From Crocosphaera sp. (GTDB taxonomy: Bacteria; Cyanobacteriota; Cyanobacteriia; Cyanobacteriales; Microcystaceae): a DNA stretch of 37,224 nt. The stretch covers positions 1-37,224 of the forward strand of contig JASJBX010000037.1 in assembly GCA_030066295.1 (NCBI GenBank). The letters are read 5' to 3'. Made by a program: the position numbers and the translations under genes. The notes beneath the pieces are model-generated. The model worked only from the letters and a program-made list of their open reading frames with translations. It made no database searches and was not told where the DNA came from. Below are positions 17,433 through 26,551 of this stretch, in pieces. How positions within the stretch are numbered: the first letter of the stretch is position 1; every line of letters begins with the position of its first letter.

Positions 17433-19157
17433 ATGGATAGAATAACAGAAAATTTAGTAAATAATTTTGTTGAGCAACATGAACTTGAACAACTTGAAGA
17501 GTCAAAACAATTTGAATATTTCGTCAATTATGTAACAGGTTCAAAACTTCATAGAGGTAGTTTTGAGATTGACTCGTTATGTACAGGAAATAGTGGTGAT
17601 GCAGGAATAGATGGACTTGCTATTGTGATTAATGGTAGGCTAATTACTGACGTTCAAGAGCTTGATGATATAGTTTCTGAAAATGGTTATCTTGACTGTA
17701 ATATTACTTTCATACAATCAAAAACATCTAGAAAATTTGAGGGTTCAGAAATAGGCACTTTTATTTTTGGAGTTAAAGATTTTCTGGATGACAAACCTAA
17801 ACTGGTTCATAATGAAAAGATCAAAAGGCTTAAAGAAATTTGGGAAACTGTCATTAAAAATTCTTCTTATATGCTAAATCGTAGACCAAATTGTAAGCTT
17901 CTTTATGTTACTACGGGTAAGTGGTTTAATGATCAAAATCTAAAAGCTGTAATTTCGTCGGGTGTTCAGGAAATAGAAGATAGTGGACTATTCAATCAGG
18001 TTGAATTCGAGCCTTATGGAGCAACAGAGTTACAAAAATTATATAATGAAACTCGTAACAAATTATCGAGTACAATTAAATTTGAAAATAAAATTACTTT
18101 ACCAGATATCGAAGGAGTAAAAGAAGCTTATTTAGGACTTGTTCCCTTTAAAGAATTCATTAAATTAATTGAAGATGATAATGAGTCAATATATAATATA
18201 TTTTATGATAATGTAAGAGATTTTTTAGGAGAAAATGAAATTAACAGTAAAATAAAACAAACTTTAAATGAAAAAAAATTTGATTTATTTTGTTTGCTTA
18301 ATAACGGTGTTACACTTGTTTCAACATCTCTTACTCCTGCTGGAAACGCATTTACTTTAAGGGATTATCAAGTAGTAAATGGATGTCAGACTAGCCATGT
18401 CTTACATCAGTGTAAGAAACAAAAAGGTATTGAAAATGTTAATGTACCTATTAAAGTTATTGTTACTGAAGATGAAGATATCAAAAATCAAATTACTCTT
18501 GCAACCAATAGTCAAACAGAAGTCAAACCAGAACAATTAGCTTCTTTAACGACTTTTCAGAAAAATCTTGAACTATATTATGAAGCAATGAAAGATCAAA
18601 TAGAACTTTACTATGAAAGGCGATCACGACAGTATCACGCAAATTCAGGCGTAAAAAAAACACAAGTTATTTCAATTGCGATTCAAATTAAGTCATTTGC
18701 TTCTGCTTTCCTTAATAGTCCTCATTTAGTATCAGGTTATTATGGAACAATTGCTAAAAGATTCAAAGATAAAATTTTTAATAATGATCATAAATATGCC
18801 CCTTATTATGGAAGTGCCTTGTGTTTCTATCGACTAGAAAGTTTATTTCGCAATAAAACAATAGATACAAAGTATAAAAAACTTCGCTATCACATGATTA
18901 TGTTAGCTCGAATATTATCGATGAATTCAGTGACGGTTGATTACCTAAATAGCTCTAAAATTGAAAAAAAATCAGAAGATTTTATCAAAAAGCTGAAAGA
19001 CGAAGAAAAATATTTGAAGTTATTTGAGTTAGTAATATCTGTGATTGAAAAATCACCACTTGATTTATCTAAAAATCAATTTAAAGCAGAATCTGAAACG
19101 AAATCTTTAATTGATACATTAAATTCACTAAATTTACTGAGTAAAACTAATCAATAA
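17433..19157 (+). CDS. AIPR-family protein with restriction-endonuclease-like N-terminus (candidate phage defence)
   Basis: The 574-residue protein carries the AIPR (abortive infection phage resistance) core: CLLNNGVTLVS near residue 290 and DYQVVNGCQTSHVLH at 311-325. The N-terminal 150 residues look like a PD-(D/E)XK nuclease: GDAGIDGLAI with Asp60, then ITFIQSKTS with Gln95 and Lys97, matching the D...QxK pattern of Mrr-like enzymes. It probably recognises phage infection and cleaves nucleic acid, but neither trigger nor target can be read. It stands alone on the plus strand beside the toxin-antitoxin islet. Codon use is AT-rich. A 9-codon upstream frame (17411-17440) overlaps the start and might affect translation. 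AIPR assignment is firm; nuclease activity is inferred. Confidence 0.85.
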   Translation: MDRITENLVNNFVEQHELEQLEESKQFEYFVNYVTGSKLHRGSFEIDSLCTGNSGDAGIDGLAIVINGRLITDVQELDDIVSENGYLDCNITFIQSKTSRKFEGSEIGTFIFGVKDFLDDKPKLVHNEKIKRLKEIWETVIKNSSYMLNRRPNCKLLYVTTGKWFNDQNLKAVISSGVQEIEDSGLFNQVEFEPYGATELQKLYNETRNKLSSTIKFENKITLPDIEGVKEAYLGLVPFKEFIKLIEDDNESIYNIFYDNVRDFLGENEINSKIKQTLNEKKFDLFCLLNNGVTLVSTSLTPAGNAFTLRDYQVVNGCQTSHVLHQCKKQKGIENVNVPIKVIVTEDEDIKNQITLATNSQTEVKPEQLASLTTFQKNLELYYEAMKDQIELYYERRSRQYHANSGVKKTQVISIAIQIKSFASAFLNSPHLVSGYYGTIAKRFKDKIFNNDHKYAPYYGSALCFYRLESLFRNKTIDTKYKKLRYHMIMLARILSMNSVTVDYLNSSKIEKKSEDFIKKLKDEEKYLKLFELVISVIEKSPLDLSKNQFKAESETKSLIDTLNSLNLLSKTNQ

Positions 19158-19261
19158 TTTGATTCTTGTCATATTATAATAATCACCTTATTTTTTTGCA
19201 TTTTGACTTCCTAAAAGGCAAGAGGGTGCGCCGAAGCGCAACCCAACTTAACCTAAGGGAC

Positions 19262-19558
19262 TTACGCAGGTAAAGGGGCGTGAGTGTAGCAGTTTTTGGG
19301 ACAAATGCGGGCGCAAGCTTCACAACCAATACAGTTGGCTTTGTTAGCAATGGTCATGACTTGACGCTCAATATCGTCGTCGTCTTCGTCTTCGTCCACA
19401 AACTCCCCTTCTTCGTTAACACCCATTAGGGTTAAAACGTTTTGACCACAGACTTTGAAGCAACGTCCGCAACCAAGGCAGGTGTCTTTGTTGATCGCTT
19501 CAACAAATTTAGGAATCCAATCAAGTTTACCAAAGGTTAAACCAGTTAAACTTGCCAT
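19262..19558 (-). CDS. fdxB: nif-type 2[4Fe-4S] ferredoxin (ferredoxin III)
   Basis: The 98-residue ferredoxin has two cysteine clusters: C27-C30-C33-C37 ([11 protein letters not shown]) and C76-C79-C82-C86 ([11 protein letters not shown]). They are separated by a longer, very acidic loop ([13 protein letters not shown]), the pattern of FdxB from nif clusters. It is an expected electron carrier linked to nitrogen fixation or cofactor assembly. The ATG at 19558 was chosen because a strong GGAGG precedes it; an upstream in-frame start at 19606 would run into the modBC gene. It is the last gene of the minus-strand nif island, 19 nt after modBC. Confidence 0.93.
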   Translation of the reverse strand: MASLTGLTFGKLDWIPKFVEAINKDTCLGCGRCFKVCGQNVLTLMGVNEEGEFVDEDEDDDDIERQVMTIANKANCIGCEACARICPKNCYTHAPLPA

Positions 19559-19577
19559 AATAAGTGTCCTCCTTGTA

Positions 19578-21533
19578 TTAGGATGGGTGTTGGTTAGATC
19601 GATCATCCCTAGTCATTCTTGACGAGTGGCTAGGTTTGTATTCAAGAGATACGGAACCGCTTGAATTCTGTAGTAACATGAGGCGAGTGGGGTGAAGTTG
19701 TATCTGCCAGGGTTGGGGAAGCTGTTGCAGCGCATTCCACTGATCTTTGAACACTTCAACTTGTAGGTGATAGTCGAAGGGACTGGTAGGGGAAGAATTT
19801 AACTTCAGGTATAATGTCATTCGGTGTTGGGTTTCGCTGGTGGTGGTTAGCCAAGCAGGAAAAATGTTGTCTTGAGAGTCGGTTTGTTGCCCGTTTAACC
19901 CGGTAAAGATGAGGTGATGGGCGCGGATACCTACATGGGCGAAGTCGTCGGGGATGGGTTCGTGGACTCGTAGGGTACATCCCCAGTCAAGCGCGGTGAC
20001 GGTATTCTTGGACTGTATAACGGCGCGAGAAAAGTTTTTACAACCGGTGAGTTGGGCGACTCGAAACGAGTAGGGGGTGTCAAAGATGTCTTGTTTGGGA
20101 CCTTGGGCAATAATTTGTCCTTCGTCTAGAATCAAGAGGTTGGGACAAATACGATAGGCTTCCTCTAGGTTATGGGAGACAAACAAGGTTGCCCCTGGAA
20201 AGTGGATTAAACTGAGTCTGAGGAGTTTTTCCAGTTGATCCCGTAAATAGGTGTCTAGGGCGGAAAATGGTTCGTCTAGTAGCAAAATATCCGGTTCACT
20301 GGCTAAGGCTCTGGCTAAGGCAACTCTCTGTTGTTGTCCTCCTGAGAGTTCTTGAGGATAGCGATCGCCTAATCCCTGTAATTGTACCGCCATCAGTTGC
20401 TTTTCTACCCGTTGACGAATGGCAAGGGATGAGAGGGTTTTCGGCAGGCCAAAAGCAATGTTTTGGGCAACGGTAAGGTGGGGAAAAAGGGCGTAATTTT
20501 GAAATAAGAACCCGACACGGCGATCGCGGATAGGGACATTAATACCCCTTCTGGAGTCGAATAAAACCCGACCATTGAGGATAATGCAACCGTGATCGGG
20601 GGTTTCTAAGCCCGCAATACAGCGTAAAATAAAGCTTTTCCCCGCTCCTGAGCCGCCTAACAGCCCTAATGGCAGTTGATTACTGGAAAAAGAAACGTTA
20701 AGGGTAAATTCTGGTAATTTCTTTTGTATATCAACAATTAACTCAATGGGATCGGGTAAAACATTTGTGCTGCTATATTCCCAGGTTAAGGGGGTAACAG
20801 GATGATCCCAAGGGAGTAAACTCTCGTCTACCAGGGTAAGATAACCTTCTTTGGCCCGTTTCCTGATCCGTTTCTGGGGACGGTTATCATTCCAATAGTT
20901 GACCCCAACCACAATAGTTAAGGATAACCCTAACATGACGCTTACCCAGAGCAAGGCTTCTGCCATGTCCCCACTTTCAGCAGCGAAGAAGATGGCAATG
21001 GGAAGGGTTTGGGTTCTTCCGGGTATGCTACCGGCCAACATCAGGGTGGCTCCAAACTCCCCTAAAGCGCGGGCAAAGGCTAGTAAGACCCCTGAGATTA
21101 AGCCTGGTCTAGCTAGGGGGAGAAGAACTTTCCAGAAGACTTGCCATTCTGTAGCTCCCAGGGTTCTCGCCGAGGACAACAAATTACGGTCTATCTGTTG
21201 AAAGGCTCCCAAGGCGGTTTTATACATCAAGGGGAAGGCGACAACCGTAGCTGCAATTACGGCAGCATACCAAGTGAAAATGATTGTAACATCAACTAAT
21301 CTTAAAAGTCTACCGATTGGTCCATATTTTCCTAACAATAAGAGGAGAAAAAAGCCCACAACCGTTGGGGGAAGTACCAAAGGGGCGGTCAAAATACCAT
21401 CGATTAAGCCTTTTCCTTTGCCCCGATATTTAAACATGGTTCTTGCTGCGATCGCCCCCAGAAAAAAGGCGAAAAATGTAGCTAATGCAGCCGTTTTTAA
21501 TGATATCCAAATGGGGGACCAATCCAATGTCAT
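19578..21533 (-). CDS. modBC: Fused molybdate ABC transporter permease and ATPase (ModBC)
   Basis: The 651-residue fusion imports molybdate for the FeMo-cofactor. The ModB part (about 1-215) has several membrane spans and the ABC-permease EAA-like loop ([23 protein letters not shown], about 156-178). A linker of about 50 residues leads to the ModC part (about 260-500), with Walker A GGSGAGKS (293-300), the LSGGQ signature (396-400) and Walker B ILLLDEP (416-422). A C-terminal TOBE-like oxyanion-sensing region (about 515-640) follows. No modA binding-protein gene lies in the window, so the binding protein must be encoded elsewhere. Fused ModBC is known in cyanobacteria. It lies between the tauE-like and fdxB genes with short gaps. 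Confidence 0.94.
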   Translation of the reverse strand: MTLDWSPIWISLKTAALATFFAFFLGAIAARTMFKYRGKGKGLIDGILTAPLVLPPTVVGFFLLLLLGKYGPIGRLLRLVDVTIIFTWYAAVIAATVVAFPLMYKTALGAFQQIDRNLLSSARTLGATEWQVFWKVLLPLARPGLISGVLLAFARALGEFGATLMLAGSIPGRTQTLPIAIFFAAESGDMAEALLWVSVMLGLSLTIVVGVNYWNDNRPQKRIRKRAKEGYLTLVDESLLPWDHPVTPLTWEYSSTNVLPDPIELIVDIQKKLPEFTLNVSFSSNQLPLGLLGGSGAGKSFILRCIAGLETPDHGCIILNGRVLFDSRRGINVPIRDRRVGFLFQNYALFPHLTVAQNIAFGLPKTLSSLAIRQRVEKQLMAVQLQGLGDRYPQELSGGQQQRVALARALASEPDILLLDEPFSALDTYLRDQLEKLLRLSLIHFPGATLFVSHNLEEAYRICPNLLILDEGQIIAQGPKQDIFDTPYSFRVAQLTGCKNFSRAVIQSKNTVTALDWGCTLRVHEPIPDDFAHVGIRAHHLIFTGLNGQQTDSQDNIFPAWLTTTSETQHRMTLYLKLNSSPTSPFDYHLQVEVFKDQWNALQQLPQPWQIQLHPTRLMLLQNSSGSVSLEYKPSHSSRMTRDDRSNQHPS

Positions 21534-21559
21534 GATACTTCCTTCCCTGAATAAAACAA

Positions 21560-22372
21560 TTAACGTTGAGTGTGGAGAAACACTTTTAAGGCAGCAATAT
21601 TTAAGATAATACCTAAAATAATTTTGAGCAGATTAGACGGAACAATACCCACCAATAAACCACCAAGAATTGCCCCAATTAATGAGCCAAACCCCATGGG
21701 TAAAACCGTGTCTTTTAGGGGTTGTTTATTGATAAAAGATCCTTGATGATGATACCTTAGTAAACCGACGATTACGGTGGGTAAACTAATCAATAAACTG
21801 CCGGTTCCTGCGATTTTTATATCTACCCCAAAGGCAAAGATTAAGGTAGGAATAATTAACTCACCTCCAGCCACTCCTAACACACTACTAACGAGGCCAA
21901 TAATCAAACCACAAGTTAAAGCGACAATAATTTGTAAACTGGGAATAGCAGGAACTAAAGCGGGTAAACTTTCGGGTAAAAGTCCTTCAATAATTAACGC
22001 GCAACCAATAATAATTAGAAAAACTAAAATAATTCTTTCTAGTTTTTCGTTGGATAAATGTTTAGCCCAACTTGCTCCTACAAAAGCCATAATCATCGCA
22101 CCAACGATGAGGAAAATAATAACTTGACTGTAAGGAATAACCGTTGATAGGGATAAAAACTTTCCCCTGACTAATAGAGAAATAAGAATAGTAATTAAAC
22201 TAATAGCTAAGTTAAGAGGAACCACTTGACGGGCAGAATAACCCAATGGACCGGCTAAAATGGGTAAGCGAAATTCAGCCCCCCCTAACCCCATTAATCC
22301 CCCTAAAATAGCGATGGGAATGGAAACAAGAAATGCAAATTGTGAGTGATTTTGTCTGGTTGCTAGTTTCAT
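21560..22372 (-). CDS. TauE/SafE-family membrane permease
   Basis: The 270-residue protein is predicted to have about eight membrane segments. Two similar halves, with GGLMGLGGAEFRLPILAG (about 19-36) and SSVLGVAGGELIIPTLIF (about 160-180), are the TauE/SafE (sulfite/sulfonate/sulfur-oxyanion export or uptake) signature. It starts 1 nt after feoA and ends 26 nt before modBC, so it is co-transcribed with iron and molybdate uptake genes. The substrate is unknown; a sulfur compound for Fe-S or FeMo-co synthesis is an inference. Confidence 0.87.
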   Translation of the reverse strand: MKLATRQNHSQFAFLVSIPIAILGGLMGLGGAEFRLPILAGPLGYSARQVVPLNLAISLITILISLLVRGKFLSLSTVIPYSQVIIFLIVGAMIMAFVGASWAKHLSNEKLERIILVFLIIIGCALIIEGLLPESLPALVPAIPSLQIIVALTCGLIIGLVSSVLGVAGGELIIPTLIFAFGVDIKIAGTGSLLISLPTVIVGLLRYHHQGSFINKQPLKDTVLPMGFGSLIGAILGGLLVGIVPSNLLKIILGIILNIAALKVFLHTQR

Positions 22373-22373
22373 T

Positions 22374-22628
22374 TTACCTTGTTTTTCTCACATAAATTGC
22401 CTTGGCAATGGAACGGTCTAAAGCGATTCTTGTTCCATCAATTTTAATCACATAGGAAGGAAATTTCTGCTCTAAGGTAATGGGTAATCCTGGCATAATC
22501 CCAATGGCAATGAGTTTTCTCAGTAAATTTTCATCGCTTTTTCTAAACTGGGTAATGACTCCTTTTTCCTTTTCTTTCATCAAGTTTAAGGCAGAGGACT
22601 CAATGGCAAATGTTTTGGTAAACATCAT
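22374..22628 (-). CDS. feoA: FeoA-type protein
   Basis: The 84-residue protein has the SH3-like FeoA fold: LRKLIAIGIMPGLPITLEQKFPSYVIKIDGTRIALDRSIAKAIYV is the family's characteristic second half. FeoA binds FeoB and modulates ferrous iron uptake. The ATG at 22628 overlaps the feoB stop (TAATG). A longer in-frame start at 22667 would lie inside feoB and is less likely. Here feoA follows feoB, the reverse of the usual order. Confidence 0.88.
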   Translation of the reverse strand: MMFTKTFAIESSALNLMKEKEKGVITQFRKSDENLLRKLIAIGIMPGLPITLEQKFPSYVIKIDGTRIALDRSIAKAIYVRKTR

Positions 22629-24091
22629 TAGATTATCTCCAAAATTAGTAATAGTTTGTTCAAGCAATAGCCCATCGAAAACGCAAAAATAATCACCAAA
22701 CTACTCAAAGCAATGGTTGTTTTTAACCCCCGTTCCCTGACCATAAATTTCAACTGAGACAGGCAAGGAATAAACAGCGTTAAGGTTAAAGCAGCAACCA
22801 CTAATTGTCTTCCCTCTAATAAGCTAGAATGGTGTAAATCGAACATTCCGGCTGCCCCATAGTCCCGTCGAAAAAAGCCATAAATAAACATAGTTGAGGC
22901 TTCAGGTGGTAGTTCTAGTTTTAGCATTATGGGTTCTATAGCATGGGTTAATAATGGTAAGATTCCTGTTAATGTTCCCAACCAAAGTAGAACCGAACCT
23001 AACGTAAACCAAGGAATAATTTCACTTAAATACCACCGCACTCGACTATAGGTTTTGGTGAGAATTGAACGCAGATGAGGTAAGCGCAAGGGGGGTATTT
23101 CCATATAGAAATACGAGAGACTTTCTGGCAAAACTTTAGCGGTTATAGAGCCAATAATAGCGAAAATCAAAGCAATACAAACCCACCAAATAATTAAAGC
23201 GATGGGATTTTGGGACAGGAGGCCAATAAAAAGCCCTAATTGAGCCGAACAAGGAATGACTAAGACTAATAATAAAGAGACAACAAAACGCTCTCTTTTA
23301 CTCTCAATGGTACGAGTAACTAATGACCCCATACTGCCACAACTTAACCCCAAAATTAAAGGAATAATAGAACGACCCGATAAGCCAATCATTTTAAAGA
23401 AATGATCGATTAGTAGGGAAATTCTTGGTAAATAACCACTATCCTCAAGGATAGAAAAGACCAAAAAGAATGTGGTAGTAATCGGTAAAATAATAGTAAT
23501 AACATAACGCATCCCTAAGGTTAAAATTCCCTGGTCATTGGCCACTAAATTTTGTAAGCTAGTCCAAGGCAATAAGTAATACGCTATCCCGTTAATAATA
23601 GGGTTAATTTGCTGAATAAAACCCTGTTCAAAGTAATTAACTAAAACCCCTGACGTAAAGCGACCGACAAATTGATAAATTCCGAAATAAATAATCAAAA
23701 AGAGTAGGGGAAATCCGGTAATAGGATTAACAGTTAAACGATGAAAAAATTCTTCGCTTTCTGTTGAGGTTTTTTTGATTTTGACAATGGCTAATTCTTC
23801 AATTTTTTTAGTCGCTTGATGACGGGTTTTAGCGATGACTAAAACTAAGGGATCACTAAATTGAGATTGAACCGATTCGACTACCATTTCAATTGCTTCA
23901 AATCTCGGTTCATATTGACGGACTTTATCCCATAATAAGGGATCATTTTGCAGTAATAAAAGGGCTAAAGAACGCCGAGAAACTAACGGTTCAATGGCCG
24001 CTTTCACAACGTTATGATCGCTGGTGAGAAGGCACTCTATTTTCGTGATTCCTTCTTCAATAGCTGTAGGATAGCGCAGGAATGTGGACAT
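22628..24091 (-). CDS. feoB: FeoB, C-terminal membrane part (split gene)
   Basis: The 487-residue protein is the membrane core of the ferrous iron transporter. Two Gate regions are visible: FLVFSILEDSGYLPRISLLID (about 208-228) and GFFRRDYGAAGMF (about 400-412). Its N-terminus (YPTAIEEGITKIE) normally continues directly from the G domain, which is encoded in another frame immediately upstream (24057-24683). The ATG at 24091 lies inside that upstream frame and has only a weak ribosome site. Either it is made as a separate subunit by coupling, or +1 frameshifting joins the parts, or a one-base change has broken the gene. feoA overlaps its stop. Confidence 0.87.
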   Translation of the reverse strand: MSTFLRYPTAIEEGITKIECLLTSDHNVVKAAIEPLVSRRSLALLLLQNDPLLWDKVRQYEPRFEAIEMVVESVQSQFSDPLVLVIAKTRHQATKKIEELAIVKIKKTSTESEEFFHRLTVNPITGFPLLFLIIYFGIYQFVGRFTSGVLVNYFEQGFIQQINPIINGIAYYLLPWTSLQNLVANDQGILTLGMRYVITIILPITTTFFLVFSILEDSGYLPRISLLIDHFFKMIGLSGRSIIPLILGLSCGSMGSLVTRTIESKRERFVVSLLLVLVIPCSAQLGLFIGLLSQNPIALIIWWVCIALIFAIIGSITAKVLPESLSYFYMEIPPLRLPHLRSILTKTYSRVRWYLSEIIPWFTLGSVLLWLGTLTGILPLLTHAIEPIMLKLELPPEASTMFIYGFFRRDYGAAGMFDLHHSSLLEGRQLVVAALTLTLFIPCLSQLKFMVRERGLKTTIALSSLVIIFAFSMGYCLNKLLLILEII

Positions 24092-24683
24092 AGTTAGCCA
24101 TCTTAGCAGTTAAACTTTTGATGCCTCTTTGTTGAGCAGCAGATAAGGTCACAACAGGGATACCAAGGGATGCTTCTAGTTGCTTTTCGTTGACCCATAT
24201 TCCTAATTTTTCTGCTTCATCAATCATATTGACAGCCAGTAAAATAGGCACCTGGGTTTCTATCAGTTGAAAGGTTAAATTTAACATTCGACTGAGATTT
24301 TTTGCGTCAATGACATGAACCGCTAAGTCTAAAGGTTCTTTGAATAATAACTCTCTAGAAAATCGCTCTTCTTCTGTCATGGGCATTAAAGAATACATCC
24401 CCGGTGTATCAATAATAGTGATAGTTTTTCCCGCAATTTTGGTATAGTTACGAGAAGCTTCCACCGTGGTTCCAGGATAGTTAGAAACGTTAGTATAAGC
24501 CCCAGTTAAAACATTAAACAAAAGACTTTTACCCACGTTAGGAGAACCCAGTAAGGCAATGGTTCCTTGAGAAACAACTTCTATGGGTTGACCCTGAAAA
24601 CGTTTTGGCAAGAAATTTTGCCAGAAACTGGTAGAAGTTTGGGGATTTTTTTGGCAACTATCAGGACATTGATTACACTTCAT
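24057..24683 (-). CDS. feoB: FeoB, N-terminal G domain (split gene)
   Basis: The 208-residue GTPase domain of the ferrous iron transporter shows G1 GSPNVGKS (46-53), G3 DTPG (92-95) and G4 NMID (152-155). The N-terminus bears three cysteines (MKCNQCPDSC), a possible metal-binding addition. The frame ends at a TGA 35 nt into the downstream FeoB part, just where the linker to the membrane domain should begin. The two frames differ by +1. This is the first gene of the feo-tauE-modBC-fdxB run, 187 nt downstream of an unknown gene. Confidence 0.88.
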   Translation of the reverse strand: MKCNQCPDSCQKNPQTSTSFWQNFLPKRFQGQPIEVVSQGTIALLGSPNVGKSLLFNVLTGAYTNVSNYPGTTVEASRNYTKIAGKTITIIDTPGMYSLMPMTEEERFSRELLFKEPLDLAVHVIDAKNLSRMLNLTFQLIETQVPILLAVNMIDEAEKLGIWVNEKQLEASLGIPVVTLSAAQQRGIKSLTAKMANYVHIPALSYSY

Positions 24684-24870
24684 CTCTCTTTTTTGTACCT
24701 TGTTATTAGTGTAATTTTTTTTCTTATTTTAAACAGTAACTAGAGATACATAAAATAAATTATTATTGATCTTTTTGATATTTTTTGATAATAATCTTCT
24801 TTATCATAGTTATTTTAACTTGTCATCATCCACTTGGATTAGACCAATTGGTAATTATTATAATTAGGGA

Positions 24871-25227
24871 TTAATCTAAATAAGTAGTCACTTTACTACA
24901 AATCCAATAAAGTTCTAACCAAAGACGGGTATTTTCTCTTTTCAGAGTAGACGAAGGATCACGTATAATTTGTTTAGCATTAATAAAAATAATATCAACC
25001 ATACCAAAAGTTTTGGCAATTTTTCTTAATTCATTTAGATATAAAGTAATTTCTTTTTCTTGTCTCCCTGCATAATAAACTCCCAAATAATAGTAAGGAG
25101 GAGAAACAGAATTAAGACAACCATCAATAATGTTAATATAACAGTTATTTAATAAGGAATTAATATAAGGATGGTAAGAGTTAACAAGATTCCGATACTC
25201 TTGGACTAACTTTTCACGAATCACCAC
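24871..25227 (-). CDS. Unknown 118-aa protein in the nif island
   Basis: I do not recognise this gene. The 118-residue protein is mostly helical by composition, with aromatic and cysteine residues (NNCYINIIDGCLNSVSPPYYYLGVYYAGRQ) and no signal peptide. The start is GTG at 25227, since no suitable ATG exists, and it overlaps the end of the upstream gene by 14 nt, which supports coupling. Its position between fdxH and feoB on the nif strand suggests a role linked to nitrogen fixation or metal supply, but only by neighbourhood. Confidence 0.6.
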   Translation of the reverse strand: MVIREKLVQEYRNLVNSYHPYINSLLNNCYINIIDGCLNSVSPPYYYLGVYYAGRQEKEITLYLNELRKIAKTFGMVDIIFINAKQIIRDPSSTLKRENTRLWLELYWICSKVTTYLD

Positions 25228-25642
25228 TATAATCTTCCCATTTCAAATTGTACGATAAATCAGAAAATAACGAAGCCTTAATACAATAATGTTTAATTTT
25301 TGTGCATTTTTTAAAGAAAATTTTATGGTTAGTAATACAATCTTCAATCGGAGAATCAGAAAATTGTAAAGCCACTTCATCTACCGGACAGTTTTCATTA
25401 ATTTTGTCACAAAACTTGGGCTTGAGACAAGACAATTTAACAGTCCGATGGTTCTTTTTAGACAATTCTAATTCATGGCCAAAAAGAAACTCACTATAAT
25501 CGGCAACATTATCCAATCCCAAAAGATTAAGGACAATTTCTCCCATCATCCAAAATGCTGTTTTGTAAACAAACGTCTTCCACCTTAAATTCATAGGAAA
25601 CCTCGAAGAAGGCAAGTTTTTTTGCTGTTGAATAATATCCAT
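25214..25642 (-). CDS. Unknown six-cysteine 142-aa protein in the nif island
   Basis: I do not recognise this gene. The 142-residue protein has six cysteines (72, 78, 85, 102, 113, 120) in its C-terminal half, spaced in a way compatible with metal or Fe-S binding, though no known ferredoxin motif is formed. A moderately hydrophobic stretch (KTAFWMMGEIVLNLLGL, about 27-43) is too short and mixed to call a membrane anchor. It starts 95 nt after fdxH and overlaps the next unknown gene by 14 nt. The role is unknown, with the context pointing to nitrogenase metal or electron supply. Confidence 0.65.
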   Translation of the reverse strand: MDIIQQQKNLPSSRFPMNLRWKTFVYKTAFWMMGEIVLNLLGLDNVADYSEFLFGHELELSKKNHRTVKLSCLKPKFCDKINENCPVDEVALQFSDSPIEDCITNHKIFFKKCTKIKHYCIKASLFSDLSYNLKWEDYSGDS

Positions 25643-25737
25643 AAAATGTTTCCCTGGAAATAATCAATTAGGGACAGGAAGTCGTAGCATATGCTACGAC
25701 TTCCTCAGCAGATGGATGAGGAAAATAGGTCAAGAAT

Positions 25738-26079
25738 TTATGCCAAATAAGCTTCTTGGTGGGTTTTAATCGTACAGTTAGAACGGGGATAAGCAACACA
25801 AAGTAACACCCATCCTTTTTCCACTTGTTCATCATCGAGAAAGCTTTGATCTTCTTGATCAACCTCTCCTTCAACGATGCGTCCCACACAACTAGAACAA
25901 CCACCAGAACGACAAGAAGAGGGCAACTCAACGTCATTTTCTTCGGCTGCATCAAAAATGTATTGATCTTCAGCAACCTCTAGGGTAACGTCCATTTCGG
26001 CGATTTCTTCTTTTTTGCCTGTCTCTTTGTTCTTTTTCTTAGAAGTTTTGAGCAGACGAACTTGATACGTAGCAGTCAT
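25738..26079 (-). CDS. fdxH: FdxH-type [2Fe-2S] ferredoxin for nitrogenase
   Basis: The 113-residue plant-type ferredoxin has cluster ligands Cys56, Cys61, Cys64 (CRSGGCSSC) and Cys94. The C-terminal part ([21 protein letters not shown]) is nearly the same as in heterocyst FdxH, which donates electrons to NifH. The N-terminal segment (residues about 11-25, [15 protein letters not shown]) is longer and more lysine-rich than in the 99-residue Anabaena protein as I recall it, in the region that contacts dinitrogenase reductase. A strong ribosome site (GGAGA) precedes the ATG. It lies 97 nt after hesB. Confidence 0.95.
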   Translation of the reverse strand: MTATYQVRLLKTSKKKNKETGKKEEIAEMDVTLEVAEDQYIFDAAEENDVELPSSCRSGGCSSCVGRIVEGEVDQEDQSFLDDEQVEKGWVLLCVAYPRSNCTIKTHQEAYLA

Positions 26080-26176
26080 GAGTGTTCTCCTTAATCATAG
26101 GAACATTTACCAGTGATTTTTAACCAGTTATTCCTTCTTTAAAAGAAAAAATAACCATCAAAAATCAAAGCTTTAT

Positions 26177-26542
26177 TTAGCCACAAGAAGCAGCTTGGCC
26201 ACCGCAGTTTGCTGTAGAGAAAGACTTACCGCAGCCACAAGTATCGGTTGCATTGGGGTTAGTAAAGGTGAAGCCACTTTGGGTTAAACTGTCCACAAAA
26301 TCAATGACCACTCCATCTAATAAAGATACGCTTGTGGGGTCAACATAGATGGGAACATCATCCTGTTCAAAGCGGACATCTTCGCTGTTAGCTTCCTTAA
26401 CTAAATTTAAGGCGTATTCGTAGCCATTACAGCCCCCATCTTTGACACCAACCCGAATACCAGCAATATGACTGGTATTAGAGTTACCGTATAAAACGGT
26501 ACGGAGTTTCAGGGCAGCTTTTTCAGTAAGAGTGACAGTCAT
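26177..26542 (-). CDS. hesB: HesB / IscA-type Fe-S carrier
   Basis: The 121-residue A-type carrier has the three conserved cysteines Cys38 (GGCNGYEY), Cys102 and Cys104 (CGCGKSF), which bind iron or a cluster. Extra cysteines at 113 and 120 in the tail (STANCGGQAASCG) are common in nif-linked HesB/NifIscA. It is expected to deliver Fe-S clusters during nitrogenase maturation. It sits between hesA and fdxH, the standard cyanobacterial order. Confidence 0.95.
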   Translation of the reverse strand: MTVTLTEKAALKLRTVLYGNSNTSHIAGIRVGVKDGGCNGYEYALNLVKEANSEDVRFEQDDVPIYVDPTSVSLLDGVVIDFVDSLTQSGFTFTNPNATDTCGCGKSFSTANCGGQAASCG

Positions 26543-26551
26543 GGTGTTTTA

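Noticed and set aside
19559-19606. 16-residue extension of FdxB
   Set aside because: It would overlap modBC, while the internal ATG at 19558 has a strong Shine-Dalgarno and yields the normal FdxB length.
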